DNA of 64,000 nucleotides from Closterium sp. NIES-65. Taxonomy: Eukaryota; Streptophyta; Zygnematophyceae; Desmidiales; Closteriaceae. Location: positions 62,001 to 126,000 of the forward strand of contig CANXME010002510.1 of the NCBI GenBank assembly GCA_948144175.1, given 5' to 3'. The translations under genes were made by a program, and so were the position numbers. Shown piece by piece: positions 21,503 through 32,475 of the stretch. Position 1 is the first letter of the stretch; every line of letters begins with the position of its first letter. A model generated the notes under the pieces. The model was not told where the DNA came from and searched no databases. It worked only from the letters and a program-made list of their open reading frames with translations.

Positions 21503-23250
21503 CTCGCCCGGTGCTTTGCAAGATCTCGCCGGTGGAGAGGACACGCCCGGTGTATGTCGCCCGACCAAGCACCTCTCCCGCCGGTGAGACGAGCAGCATC
21601 CCGTCGCCATCCTTTTGCAGCTTCTCGCTGTTCTCCTTCAGCTAGCCGGCCGAAAGCAGGTTCGCTCGCACGCCCCGGACGTAGAGCAGGTGGGGGATGA
21701 GCACCTGTGTTCCTGGCCTCCCCTTGCAAAGCGACAGTGCTGCAGCCTTATACGTCTTGCAGCGCCCCATTGATGCCGCGCACGTGCTTCATGTCGCTGC
21801 TTGGCTGCAGGTCTACAAAGACCTCCTTCGTCCCCATCAGGTGGTACGAGCAGCCGCCGTCGAGCAGGACCACCACCGGATTCGCCTGCACAGCTGCCGC
21901 CACCGCCCGGAAGTCCTCGCTTGCCTCCGGTGCCAACGAGACGGCCGGCTCCACTACGCCGACCAGCGAGCACTACTCCTGCTTGTCGTCTCGCCTTTTG
22001 CCGCCTGCGGAAGAGTCAGCGTCGTTTGCTGAGGTTGACTTGGTCGATTGCTTCTCTTTGCGCGGCTTACTCTTCCGGTGAGGGTAACACCCAGCTGATC
22101 TCCCTCGGCCTCCCTTGGCGTCGTCGTCGTCCGAGTCACTGCGGTCAGGGCACTTGAAGGAGAGGTGGTCGGGGTCGCTGCACAGCCAGCACTCCCGACG
22201 TCGACTCCCCCCTCCTCGACCGCAGTCCTTGGCGCACTTCTTCTTGTCAGTGTCCTGCAGGATGTATGAGGTCAAGGTGTCCTTGTTGAGCGATGCCAGA
22301 GTGCTCGACACAATCGAGAGTCGCTTGAAAAGGTTGTAGCTGTTCAGGAGTCCCTGCATGACATGCGTAACGTATGAAGTCGTCGAGTACTGCGCGATGG
22401 CCATCCTTATGGTGGCGATGATTCGTCGAGCTCGATTGCAATAGTCGGTCGCGGTCTAGTGGTCGCCCATACGCAGGTGCGTGAGCTGCTCCTCAAGTTG
22501 GGCGATGAACAAGTCGTCAGTGACTTGGTAAGTCGACTCGCTGAAATACCACTCCCGATGGCCGGCGTCGAGATACTCCCTGCACGAATTCAAGGTGATC
22601 TGCACGCCCGGCGAGCAGCACCGCGAGATGACCGTGAAGGTCACCAACTGCACGGCGCGAAACTCCGCACGCAATTCGGGTGTCCACCGACATCGCCACG
22701 GTACCGTGAGCAAAGCCGATCAGCCCGGCCATCTCCAGATGGGGCTCGATGGCTTCCTTCCATGTGAGAATGTTTGGTCGACCGACCAGCAGGGGAGTGA
22801 ACAAGATATTGTGGGGCGTAAACTTGAAGTGGCCGTAGCTCGGTGCAATCCCACCCGCCATCACCTGAGTCGCTGGTATCGGCGACAATCCACTTTGACG
22901 CCCTACGACGTCGCCCTGCAAGGAGCCTGCAGCCGCCGACGACCGCACCCCTCGTGCCTGAACGCCGCCAACCTCATCGGCATGTATCACACCTCGCTGC
23001 CTCGATGTGCCTCCCGCACTGCTGCCGACTTGGCCACTACTGGCATTGACGCCCACGTCGATGCCGCCTTCGTTGTTCACCGGTCAAGGAGAGGCTGGTC
23101 GAGAAGGGGAGTGCTCCTTCGCCCACATAGAGCGGAGTCTCGACGACCGCCCAAGGTATCACCCCGTACTCCTGGGCCTCATGGGGTCTCGTCACATCCT
23201 CTAGCTGTGCCTCTAGGGTGTCCATCACCTCTGTGTCACATACGCACACG
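21503..23250 (-). pseudogene. C2 gag-protease region (copia-C)
   Basis: Minus strand, from high to low coordinate: gag N-terminal part with TPLLVGRPNILTWKEAIEPH near 22,790; the YVTHVMQGLLNSYNLFKRL segment near 22,350; zinc knuckle CWLCSDPDHLSFKC near 22,170 (CX2CX4HX4C); a basic Ser/Asp-rich stretch; aspartic protease (VVLLDGGCSYHLMGT) near 21,850; and a post-protease segment (LKENSEKLQKDGDGML, then GRATYTGRVLSTGE) typical of copia elements. The knuckle and protease differ clearly from copia-A. Several breaks are visible. Confidence 0.82.
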
Positions 23251-23778
23251 CTAGTGACTGCACGGCTGCCGGCCTACGAGCAACTTAGGTAAGTGACCAC
23301 TACGTGGACTTGACTGAAAGGTAAGTCATGTGCCGTCTACGCTCACCGCACCATGCGGAGATAACTTCAGCAATGGGATTTAGACCATGGGCTAGGCATG
23401 GGTGCTCGTGTGATCTTTGCGTTCATTCACTTACTCGTTTACTTCTGCTTGCACGACTTGCTGGTTCACGGGGAAAGTTGGCAAGCGTTTCAATCGCAAA
23501 AGTTCAGAACAATGGTAGCAACAACATTGGCGTGCAAGAATACATCAGACCTAGCAAAGCTGCTGGTCGACTTTCAGCACAGCACGGTCGACCGCGTGCC
23601 AGCAAGACTTGGTCGACCGCGCTCCAGCAGAGCAAAGTCGCGGCTTGCCAACGTTGCAAGTCCACGGTGTACCAACGCTGCAGCAAGTCGGCTACACAGC
23701 GTTGCACCCGCAGGACAACGATGCACTTTCTTCGCAAGTGCGCGCAGCTGGTTGGTGCACTACTCCTCGTCACGTGCA
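23251..23778 (-). other. C2 leader, gag-proximal half
   Basis: Non-coding leader collinear with C1 at about 7,640-8,160, including GGTCGACC motifs near 23,567, 23,587 and 23,612. It is interrupted at 23778 by D1 and resumes at 28018. Confidence 0.65.
23774..23778. repeat. D1 target site duplication, left copy
   Basis: GTGCA next to the D1 3' LTR; the partner at 28013-28017 reads GCGCA. The uninterrupted C1 sequence near 8,145-8,165 shows the pre-insertion order. Confidence 0.6.
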
Positions 23779-23903
23779 TGTTATGAAGAAGAAATGATTG
23801 CACTATGAAAGTTGGAGTACAAGTAGGAAAGCCTAACTTTGTGTACCCCCTAAAGACTATCCCACTATAGCCTACACAATAATAACACATATAGTGTTTC
23901 ACA
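23779..23903 (-). repeat. D1 3' LTR (copia-D, 125 bp)
   Basis: TGTTATGAAGAAG...GTGTTTCACA in + coordinates, TG...CA in element orientation. It pairs with 27888-28012 with four substitutions and no length change. Confidence 0.9.
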
Positions 23904-23916
23904 CACCCCCATAGGC
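23904..23916 (-). other. D1 polypurine tract
   Basis: The minus strand reads CTTTGCCTATGGGGGTG up to the LTR. The same CCTATGGGGGTG precedes the D2 3' LTR at 45483. Confidence 0.75.
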
Positions 23917-24199
23917 AAAGTGGGGGAGAACAAGGGGTCACAAGACTAGTCAAGAAAGGCAAGCAAGCTGAGGGTGGATCACAACGTCACCATACACTCC
24001 GAGCACAAGCAAAGGGCCACAAGGCCAGTTCACATGCGGAAGTATATGTAAGTAGTACAGACAGCAAGGGTGATCTCAACATAGCAGAGCAAACAGGCAG
24101 GAGTATATATAGAGATCACAGTACAGGCAAAGCCTACAACAAGTGAGACAAAGTGGGCACTAGCCCCAATAAAGTACAGAAGCGCTGATGATCACCAGG

Positions 24200-27161
24200 C
24201 TAAAGTGCCTTGGTGAAAATATCAGCAGTGTTGGCCTGAGAGGCCACGTAGCGCAGACGAAGCTGACCACGCTGCTGAAGCTCACGAGCAAGGAAGTAAC
24301 GGAGAGCAATGTGCTTTATTCTGTGCTCCAGTCTGTGCTCCTCACACAAGGCAATGGCAGCCTTGTTGTCGACGTACAGCACTGGAGGAGAACTAGGCCG
24401 CTCTCCCAGGTCAGTCAGCAGGTAGGTGAGCCAGCGTAACTCCTGTGCAGCCATGGCTGTCGCGCAGATCTCAGCCTTACAACTGGAGCTGAGAACCGAA
24501 GACGGAAGAGTAGAGCGCCACGAAACTGAACCAGAGCCAAGGCTGATGGTGTAACCCTGTGACGACCGCTGAGTAGCCTGGTCGTCAACCCAAGAAGCGT
24601 CTGAGTGCCCAGTGAGAACAACTGAGCTCCCTCCTCCAAGCACGAGCCTCATGCCTGATGTACTGCACAAGTAGCGCAATACCCTCTTTGCAGCATCCCA
24701 GTGCACCTTTCGATGACGACCAGGAGCCACGTAACGTGCCAGAAGGCCAAGAGGGTATGCTAGGTCAGGACGAGTGTAAGTCATCAGGTACATGAGGCAA
24801 CCAAATAGCTCTGGGTAAGGACCACTCGACTCCACGGACTCATCCGAAGGCAGAGCTGAGAGCGAGTGACCTATAGCCAGAGGAGTGGCCTATGCTGAGG
24901 ACCAGGTGAAGCCGAAGCGCTGAAGGACCCTTGGTGCGCAAGGGGAAGACCATGGTGTAGCGCGAGTAGTCGTCAACAACTATCAGGAAGTACATTTCCT
25001 GACCCTGACCACGGACGCGGGCGGGGCCCCACACGTCCATGTGGAGCGTCTGCAAGGGAGCAGTCGTCAGGGCAAACGAGGAGTGAGGAGCAGCGCGCTG
25101 CCGCCCCTCGACATAGGGAAGGCAAGGAGGAGCAGGCGAGGCTGGGAGGGGAGGGAGAACCCTGGGAAGACCAGAGACAAGGTACCGTTTGTGCATTGCC
25201 GGAAGGCGCTGCACGGATGGGTGACCAAGGCGATGGTGCCAGAGGACTGTCTCGTGCGCCAGAGAGCGGCACGAGCAGGGGGCCGACAGCTGACCTGACG
25301 CAGACGTAGCTACCTGAGGGGACTCAGTAGTCAGTGTGTACAGGTCTGACCCCGGTTGCCGTGTGAAGGTCGCCAGGTGACGGCCCGTCCGAGCACACGT
25401 GCAGTGTGTCACGCGCTCGTAGGCAGGGGTGAACTGGTGGACACCCTTGTCCTGGAGCGCACTACCTGCCACTAAATTCGTAGAGAACGAGGGGAGGTAG
25501 AGACCGGACAGTGTGCCCGACAGGATGGCCGGACAGGGGAGGACAGTGGAGGAGGTCGCAAGGACTGGACCCTCAGAGGGGTCAGCGAGAGGGACTGCAA
25601 CGGGCCGAGCTAGCTGCTCAAGAGCCGTGCGGTCACGAAAGAAACAGCGGGAGGCACCTGAGTCTAGTGTAAAGGTGTGCAGTGCCTCAGTCGACTCAGT
25701 AACAGGGGGCGCAGACGCACCAGCACCTAGAGCAGCAGCCTCTCCAGCACCTGGGGTAGCAGACACTCTAGCACCTAGAGCGGTAGCCTCACCGGGTCGA
25801 ATCCCCGGGTCGGGCGGAACACGCAGGTACTGGGCACCCTCTCCACTAATAGACATCACATACATGGCAGAGAGAATAGCATCAAAGTCTAGAGCAAAGA
25901 TATCAATGTTTTGCTTCATCAGATCAGCTCAGCGGGGCAGCTCAGTGGCGTCAGGGAACTCAGTACGCCAAGTGACGTCGAGGCGTGAGAAGCAGCGCTG
26001 CGTGGGGTGCGCCCTCCCACACGTCTGACCAGTGCAGTCACCAGTGCGGATGACGTACGTGCAGCTAAGGCCACCACCCCACTCGTGCTAAGCGTACCAC
26101 TCACGGATCTCCTGGGGCGACGGAGAGTGCTGTGGGCTCTGGCCACTGCTAGTGCCTCCACGACCACCACTGCCGCCACCACCTCCTCGACCACCTCTTC
26201 CCCTGCCGCCGCCGCGTCCACCGCCGCCCCCACCACCGCCCCCGCCTCTGCCACCGCCCCCACCGTTGCCGCCACCACCCCCACCGCTGCCACTAGCCCC
26301 ACCAGTCCCACCACCACCCCCACCGCCGCCACCACCCCCACCACCGCCTCCCCCGCCGTCACCTCCGCCTCCCTTGCCCTTTTTGCCATTGCCGCTACGG
26401 CGCCCGCTCAAGGCAGACGCAGCCCCGACCTTCTCAGAACCAAGGAGGTCGACAGCAGAAGCAGAGGCTACAGAGGGAAGAAGGGGGGAAGGGGAACACC
26501 CTGCAAAGAAAGGGGTGCGGGGGTCGCCACGAGAGGCACCTACAGCGACTATGCTAGCCTCAGCTGCAAGCAGTTCCTTCTCGAGGAGGGCAATGGTGAG
26601 CTCAGTGGGGCAGCGAGCTAGGAAGTGATCCGTGACAGCACGCAGAGTGTCAGGGTGGCGGGTGACTAGGTGGTAGAGAGTGAGCCAGAGCAGGGGAGGG
26701 TTCTTGGCAAGAAACTCATCGGGCATGGCGGCACGGAAGCGGGCCTCACTACTACGGAGGTATGTGATGAGGTCTGCGACTGTGTGGAACGAGGCCAGGT
26801 CGGGAAAGAGGTAGGGGAGTGAGAGGCGGCCTAGCGTGGCAGAGGCAAGTGAGGAGTAGCGGGCAACGACAGCGGTGTTTAGTGCCTGTGCAGTCTTGTG
26901 CTGGCCAAAGTGCTCGCGCTAGTCTATTGGCAGGGAGTTGCGAATAGCGAAGCGAGCGTGGGCGTCACGAGTCTGCCACTGTGAGCGGGTAGTGCTGTCA
27001 GCGGTAGCAGCAGGAGCAGTAGCATGGCCTAGGGCGTGATCGTACAGTGAGATGTCCTCCTTGGCAGTGAGCTGTAGGAAGAGGTGTAGGTCATCTAGCC
27101 AGGTATCGAACTTCATTGGGTGGCCCTCAGCATCGAAGGCTAGCACAGGAGGGCTAGCCAT
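24200..27161 (-). pseudogene. D1 gag-pol coding remains (copia-D)
   Basis: Starts at ATG 27161 (MASPPVLAFDAEGHP). Gag has a WLDDLHLFLQLTA region, then a long Gly-rich tract (26,150-26,400) and a diverged knuckle-like CGRAHPTQRC motif. Protease (LDSGASRCFF) is near 25,660, GAG-pre-integrase (WHHRLGHPS) near 25,225, and the integrase start (LHMDVWGPARVRG, VVDDYSRYT) near 25,000. RNase H (DASWVDDQATQRSSQGYT, NTADIFTKAL) occupies 24,840-24,200. The RNase H is nearly identical in plan to that of D2. The element is broken and shortened. Confidence 0.85.
26150..26400. repeat. CCN/GGN repeat tract in D1 gag
   Basis: Tandem CCACCACCCCCACCGCCG-type units. On the coding (minus) strand they encode a Gly-rich run in the Gag nucleocapsid-side region. 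The opposite strand reads as poly-proline, which is not a gene. Confidence 0.8.
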
Positions 27162-27179
27162 AGCAGTAGTAGAGTAGCA

Positions 27180-27870
27180 GTAGTTGCACCCTAAAAACAG
27201 TAGGCAGGGCGACTCGGGTAGGGCGGCTCGGTCCAGTACGGGCGGCGCGGCTCGGTTCAGGTAGGGCGGTTCGGCTCGGGTAGGGCGGCTCGGCTGCGTT
27301 CGGGCGGCGCGGCTGGGTTTGGGCTGGGCGGCTCGTGGGTGTCGCGGCGGGGTGCTAAGGAGCAGCGCGCGGGTCGAGAGGGGGCCGACGGGGCCGCTAA
27401 GGGGCAAACGGGGCCGATGGGGCCTCTAAAGGGGGTCGCGCGTGGGGTCGACGGGGCCAGCGGGGCCGCTAAGGGGCGGCTCGTGGGGTTGACGGGGCCG
27501 GCTAGGGCCTCTAAGGGGGGGGACGCGCGGGGTCGACGGGGCCAGCGGGGCCGCTAAGGGGCGGCACGTGGGGTCGACGGGGCCGACGGGGCCTCTAAGG
27601 GGTGGGCGTGCGGGGCAAACGCGGCCGACGGGGCCTCTAAGAGGGGCCAGCGGGGCCTCTAAGGGGCGGCGCGCGGGGTCGACGGGGCCTGTAAGGGGCG
27701 GCGCGCGGGTCGCTAAGAGAGGGGCGGGTCGCGGGGTCTTAGGGGGCCGTGAAAACGAGGCGCACGAGGGCGCCTGGGGGGAGGCGCTCAAGGGCGCTCC
27801 GACAGTAGGGCACACAAGGGCGCTAGTAGGTAGTAGTAGTGGTGGGCCCTAGGAATCGGTCCTAGCGGAG
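27180..27870 (-). repeat. D1 leader with GC-rich repeats
   Basis: Between PBS and gag lie imperfect tandem units built from GGGGCCGCTAAGGGGCGGC and GGGTCGACGGGGCC. The leader of D2 (30,850-31,339) contains the same core CCCTTAGCGGCCC on its sense strand, so the repeats are a family trait. No coding region is supported. Confidence 0.75.
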
Positions 27871-27875
27871 GACCT

Positions 27876-27887
27876 GCTCTGATTCCA
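27876..27887 (-). other. D1 primer-binding site, tRNA-iMet type
   Basis: The minus strand reads TGGAATCAGAGCAGG directly at the LTR end, one base from the D2 site TGGTATCAGAGCAGG; complementary to plant-type initiator tRNA-Met. Confidence 0.85.
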
Positions 27888-28012
27888 TGTTATGAAGAAG
27901 AAGTGATTGCACTATGAAAGTTGGAGTACAAGTAGGAAACCCTAACTTTGTGTACCCCCTAAAGACTAACCCACTATAGCCTACACAATAATAACACATA
28001 TAGTGTTTGACA
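27888..28012 (-). repeat. D1 5' LTR (copia-D, 125 bp)
   Basis: TGTTATGAAGAAG...GTGTTTGACA in + coordinates; partner of 23779-23903. Confidence 0.9.
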
Positions 28013-28017
28013 GCGCA
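28013..28017. repeat. D1 target site duplication, right copy
   Basis: GCGCA, one base different from GTGCA at 23774-23778. Confidence 0.6.
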
Positions 28018-28968
28018 CAGCGCAGACGCCCAGGTCAACTCCACGCCAGCAACTGCGCCCACCAGCCACATCGACCTCGGGATACCACCCCAGAGGTCGG
28101 CCTCGCAGAAGTCCCCCTAGCGTGCGCCCGTCGTCCGGGTATCTTGGTTGACTGGACAACCACGCCCGGTCGACCAGCGCCTTCTTCACGTTCCCGTCAA
28201 CCACCCAGGTCGACGACCACTTCCTAACGACCTTACCAGGCCGACCTCTCCCCTGGTCTACCAGCCCTAGGTCGACGACACAACTGGTTGACCAGCCCCA
28301 CGTCGACCAGTTCGGGACTAGGCCGACGACTCCGCCAAATTGTCGGCCACCCAAGGTCGGCGCCCTCCACCCGGCGCCATGCTGCTCGGCGTCCAGCTGC
28401 TCGGCGTCCTGCTCCTCAATGCCCTCTAGCTCGACGTCCCCAGTCTTTCCTGTCAAAGGTCGATGTCGGCCCTTCCTTCGTCGACCACTCCATTCGGTCG
28501 ACCTCCTGGTCAACCTCCTAGGCGCCCAGAAGTTGGCGCCCGTCGCAGTGGCCCTTGTGCATGTCGACCTTCTTGTCGACCAGCTCGCCCACTTCTACAA
28601 GTCGGCTGCACTCCCCCGTACACCCGACCACAAGGTCAGCTCGGCCCAAGCGAGGACGAGGCCACACCCAACTCTTGTTGACAAGGCGCGCATAGTCAGC
28701 GCGCGTGGGTAGCACGCGTACGGTCAGGGCACAAGCTGCACGGGTACGTAGCGCAGGTCGCGCGCGGCCAGCAGGGCAGTACGGGCAGCAGTGCAGCACG
28801 CGGCGCAGCAGGGCAGCGCGTGGCAGAGCAGTGCAGGGCAAGGCAGCGCGATAGCGCTGAGCTAGGTAGGGCAGCAGCGCGCGACGAGCAAGGCAACGCG
28901 CGATGGCAGCAACTCCTGGGGCAGTACATACGGTTGGTGCGCCCTAACGGAGCGGTCCTACGAAGGGA
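28018..28968 (-). other. C2 leader, LTR-proximal half
   Basis: Continues the copia-C leader after D1; collinear with C1 8,155-8,680, with several GTCGAC motifs. From about 28,700 to 28,920 it is a GCAG/GCGC-rich stretch not seen in C1. No coding region is supported. Confidence 0.6.
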
Positions 28969-28984
28969 CCTACTCTGAATATCA
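28969..28984 (-). other. C2 primer-binding site
   Basis: The minus strand reads TGATATTCAGAGTAGG next to the LTR end (...TCTGACA), a weaker match to TGGTATCAGAGCAGG, consistent with an old tRNA-iMet-primed element. Confidence 0.6.
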
Positions 28985-29115
28985 TGTCAGAAATAGAACG
29001 TTAGAATGATTGACGAGTAGGGAAGAGTGAGTACAAGTATTAGGAATGACATAAGGTGTTGTACTCCTTAGAGTATGCCCCAATAATGTCTAGAGATAAT
29101 ACATGCAATTTGACA
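28985..29115 (-). repeat. C2 5' LTR (copia-C, 131 bp)
   Basis: TGTCAGAAATAG...CAATTTGACA in + coordinates, TG...CA in element orientation, with the PBS on its inner side. It has a GAGTACAAGTA...GTACTCCTTAGAGTATGCCCCA layout resembling the copia-D LTR, so copia-C and copia-D are probably related. No second copy is in the window. Confidence 0.65.
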
Positions 29116-30642
29116 AGTTACACGCAGCGACTCGATAACAAGAAGAAGGGCAGTAGTCTGAGTCACTGTAGAACTGCATGTAAAACAGTTAGAATAAGGT
29201 AATGTACCCCTTAGATTACCTGGCTTGCAAGGTCGATCTATTGTATGTAATTCTATCTTTGATCAATCTTGTCATCTACATTCACTATGCACAAGGTTCC
29301 TACCAGAAGACTTCCGCCTCCAATTCTCCAAGGCAGACCTATCTTATCCGAGGTCCCCTTCACTCTAACTCCAAGGAGTAACAAGAGAGAGTTGTGCCAA
29401 GTAGGAGGGGTTGCACTATGAAATAAGGAGTACAAATACGCAACCAACAATAACTACTAGGGGTGCACCACCAATCATAATACATAATATCTACACTACA
29501 GGCAGGGTCATCCCTAGGTTTTGAGCCTACCTGATACATCAGATTGCGTGATCTTTTATGTTTGATGAATTAGAAATTTCTTAAGAATGTTTCTGCTGAA
29601 TCAGAAATATTGCAATTCAATTTGTGATTGATTTTTTAAGAGCTCTTCTCATTTTACGTGTACTTTACCTTACAACAAATTTGCGAAAAGTAAGCGCCAT
29701 TGGGGACTCGAACTATTGGCGCCATTGGGATTCTCACCATAATGATTAAATCTATTGACAACAAATGATGATATAAAGCCGTTTCCATTCACACACGAAT
29801 CACCCTTCTACTTATAAACTCAATATCAGATAAAATCGAAAGGGAATTTATGCGAACAGTAACTTATATGGGGCTCTATAATGCGTTTGGTAGCCATTAC
29901 ATCGATTTTTCACTCGTTTTATTATTAATGTCACGCATTCGGCAGTTATTACACTGGGAAACGACAACATGAATGGTAACTAGAAAAAACCGTCGCCCGA
30001 AATTACATTTTTTTGAAAATTTAGCGCTCGCGCGAAATTATTTTGAGGAATCCTGACGCATCGCGTTCTGCCCACCAAGCACATCTTCTGAACCAAGATA
30101 ATTAGCACGTATGTACAATCTACTTGTACCAATTTAAAACGATCGACACTTTTCAAAGCGTAGCTTCTGAACTTCATGTTTGTTTATTTCTGTTCTGTCT
30201 TTGAAGAAAAAATATAAAACCCTTTCAAATGGCATGCGATCTTGAAAGAAACAAGCCGAAAAACCTTGCAGCAAGGCTAAAGCAGGTGGAAAAGTAATAA
30301 AAATATATTTCTGATATTGCGCGCCTAAAATATAATAAACTTAACCCCTATGAAAAACAAGCCCTAAACGCCTTGGAGTTTATAATTTTTGGCCTGGTTG
30401 TGCGGTATAATTAGAAACAAACAATGTTCCGGTCAAGCGTTGAAATAATCATCGAAAAAAATATAAAGCTGTTTTCGGTACAACTACATGTGTGTTCATT
30501 TATCGGGTTTCATGTAGGTTGTCTGAACTTGGTGCGTCATCATTCGTTGGTTTAGTGTGGCTCGAGCGGGAAAACCCATAATTGGTGTTATTTTGGTTGA
30601 GGGTTTGTTCTAGTTATCATTCAGTGATCACTTGGCGGTGTA
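29116..30642. other. AT-rich stretch without recognised genes
   Basis: Base composition drops sharply in GC from about 29,500 to 30,640. No long open frame, tRNA or element domain is seen. Near 29,406-29,505 a block (TTGCACTATGAAA, GGAGTACAA) resembles the middle of the copia-D LTR and may be an old LTR scrap. This is the best candidate in the window for host intergenic DNA. Confidence 0.5.
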
Positions 30643-30765
30643 TGTCAGAACTATATTGTAGGCTGTAGTGAGGCACTCCATATGGGGTACGGTACTATTA
30701 GGTTTTACATATACAAACCTTGTACTGTCCTCTTTCTAGTCATTCTCGTTTCATACTTTGTGACA
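30643..30765 (+). repeat. D2 5' LTR (copia-D, 123 bp)
   Basis: TGTCAGAACTATATTG...CTTTGTGACA. It aligns without gaps to 45483-45605 with about ten substitutions. Confidence 0.88.
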
Positions 30766-30780
30766 TGGTATCAGAGCAGG
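30766..30780 (+). other. D2 primer-binding site, tRNA-iMet type
   Basis: TGGTATCAGAGCAGG directly follows the LTR; it fits the 3' end of plant initiator tRNA-Met as I recall that sequence. Confidence 0.9.
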
Positions 30781-30849
30781 TTCCCTAGTGGGAACGTTTT
30801 TTTAGGGCCCACCGTGTTAGTTACCTTTTTTTAATTGCCTTGCCTGAAG

Positions 30850-31339
30850 CGCATGTCGCGCCTGCCTCGCCTGCGCCGACGCGCGCTCTACTCTGCTACC
30901 GCCATTCGCGGCCCTGCCCTTAAGGCCCGTCGCGCCCTTCCCCTAACGGCCCGTCAGGCCCGATTCTGCCGCCTACGCGGCCCGCCGTAGACGCCGTCGG
31001 CACCCTTAGCGGCCCGCCCTTATTGTCGCCGCCCTTAGCGGCCCGCCCGCATCGTCGTCGTGGCCCTGCCCTACCCGCCTCCAACGCCCTGCTTTCGCAG
31101 CTTGCACGGCCCTACCCTGCCGCGGCCCTGCTTTGCCGTGGTTCTGCTGTGTCGCGGCCTCGGTGCCACCCTACCCTGCAACAGCCGAGATGCGGCCCTG
31201 TCCTACAGCCGCCCAGTCGCGGCGCGGCTCCACCGTCTCGTCGCGGCCCCTACCCTACCGCCTCGTCGCCGCCTTGCCCCTGCAGCCGCGTCGCGGCCCT
31301 GCCCTACCGCCTCGTCGCGGCCCTACTTGTCGCGGCCCG
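30850..31339 (+). repeat. D2 leader with GC-rich repeats
   Basis: Imperfect repeats of GCGGCCCTGCCCTACCG and CCCTTAGCGGCCCGCC, the latter shared with the D1 leader on the opposite genomic strand. Open frames here are proline/arginine-rich noise. Confidence 0.7.
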
Positions 31340-32433
31340 TGTTGGTGTAAGGGCCTAATAAACTCAAGCTATTATGACTTTATCAAACTTAAAACCTCTC
31401 CTCGGGGTCACCTCCAAGGGTCCTTGGGTGCCTGGTACAAGACCAGCCCCTATCCTCGGGTCCGAGTTTGTAGAGAGAGGGATCAAGAGGGACTAAGTCA
31501 AAACAGCAAGAGTACCTTGAACGTCGCGCAGCGTATCGTGCAGACCGTTGATCGGATTAAGCTGAGAATTTCCTATATCGAAGCTCACTTTAAGAGCTTT
31601 AAAATATGCCAAGTTGCCTCGCGAAAAGTTCTGCCATTACGAAGTTATGGCTCGGACAGCGTTTGCCTAGCGTTCGAGTGCTAGCGTACTTGCGTTTGAC
31701 TCGGGTAGCATTCCGCCGTCGCACCGCGTAGAAAGGAAATTCCAGCAAGGAAGGAATTCGCTTGAATCAATTTCACTATATTCAGGTACAAACAGAGAAT
31801 GAATAAATAGCTCTAGCTAGCAAGGACCTTGGGAATCAACCTGGGAACAACCAGAGATGATCCCAAATAATTCCAAGCAACAGAACCAACCTGGCTGGAC
31901 AAAATAGCAGGTGGTAGGTTGGTGAACAACCTCTGGTTCTGTTTTTCCAACCTGGGAAAACAACAACCAGGTTCAGGTCCTAAAAACAGAACCTGTTTTG
32001 TCTTTGCCCAACCAGCCAAATGCTGGTTCCGCTGGTTTCCCCTGGCCCTGTAGCATGCAGATACAGACAAACAACATCCAACCTTCACCTAAATTGTACC
32101 CCTATAGTGCCTGCCCTGCTACACTATAGTCAACCAAACAAAACAGTACAATTTCGAGTTGGATATAACTGAATCTGCGCAATCAAGTAAGTTGAACCGC
32201 AAAGCTTCCACCTTGGGTTCCTTTGCGAGCTCGTCCTTTCTGCTTGTACTGTTCATAGCGCGTACAATGTTATGCCGAAGCGCACATTGTGCGAGTACCT
32301 GCAAATGCTTCAAACGAAAATTGCGAAAGCAAACAAACACACGAACATACCATTCACACGCAAATGCATTCGCACACGCATACTCGTACAAACAGACGGC
32401 AGGATGTCGTGCAATGTGAGTTTGCACCCAACA
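31340..32433 (-). repeat. E5 3' LTR (copia-A)
   Basis: TGTTGGTGTAAG...GCACCCAACA in + coordinates, 1,094 bp. It differs from the 5' LTR at 37115 at scattered sites, for example in the AACCTGG-rich part. Confidence 0.93.
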
Positions 32434-32475
32434 CACTCCCCCTCAGCCTGCCGGCTGCATCCCCATCATTCCATA

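Larger units (their letters stand above)
23779..28012 (-). mobile_element. D1: short copia-D derivative inserted in C2
   Basis: Minus-strand copia-D element of 4,234 bp with two 125-bp LTRs that differ at four positions, a PBS touching the 5' LTR, a polypurine tract, and a five-base target duplication with one mismatch. It keeps gag, protease, GAG-pre-integrase, the start of integrase, the end of RT and RNase H. It is shorter than a full copia element, so it is a broken derivative. The LTR pair suggests a younger insertion than D2. Joining its two C2 flanks restores the order seen in C1, which confirms the nesting. Confidence 0.88.
21503..29115 (-). mobile_element. C2: copia-C element with nested D1
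   Basis: Minus-strand copia element. It has a 5' LTR at 28985-29115, a PBS, a long GC-rich leader (28018-28984 plus 23250-23778), gag, zinc knuckle, and protease with the post-protease region. It ends at 21503 against the E4 LTR; integrase, RT and the 3' LTR are not present. The copia-D derivative D1 (23779-28012) is inserted in the leader. The copy is decayed, with several breaks. Confidence 0.8.

Noticed and set aside
26152-26628. Proline-run protein on the plus strand
   Set aside because: It is the complement of the Gly-rich tract in D1 gag and has no independent support.
30766-30780. Possible tRNA gene
   Set aside because: The tRNA-like match is only the primer-binding site next to an LTR; there is no cloverleaf.
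26150-31330. CRISPR-like or satellite array
   Set aside because: The repeats are imperfect, without constant repeat-spacer spacing, and lie in copia-D gag and leaders.
31023-31358. Proline/arginine-rich open frames in the D2 leader
   Set aside because: They come from GC-rich tandem repeats and run into the E5 LTR.
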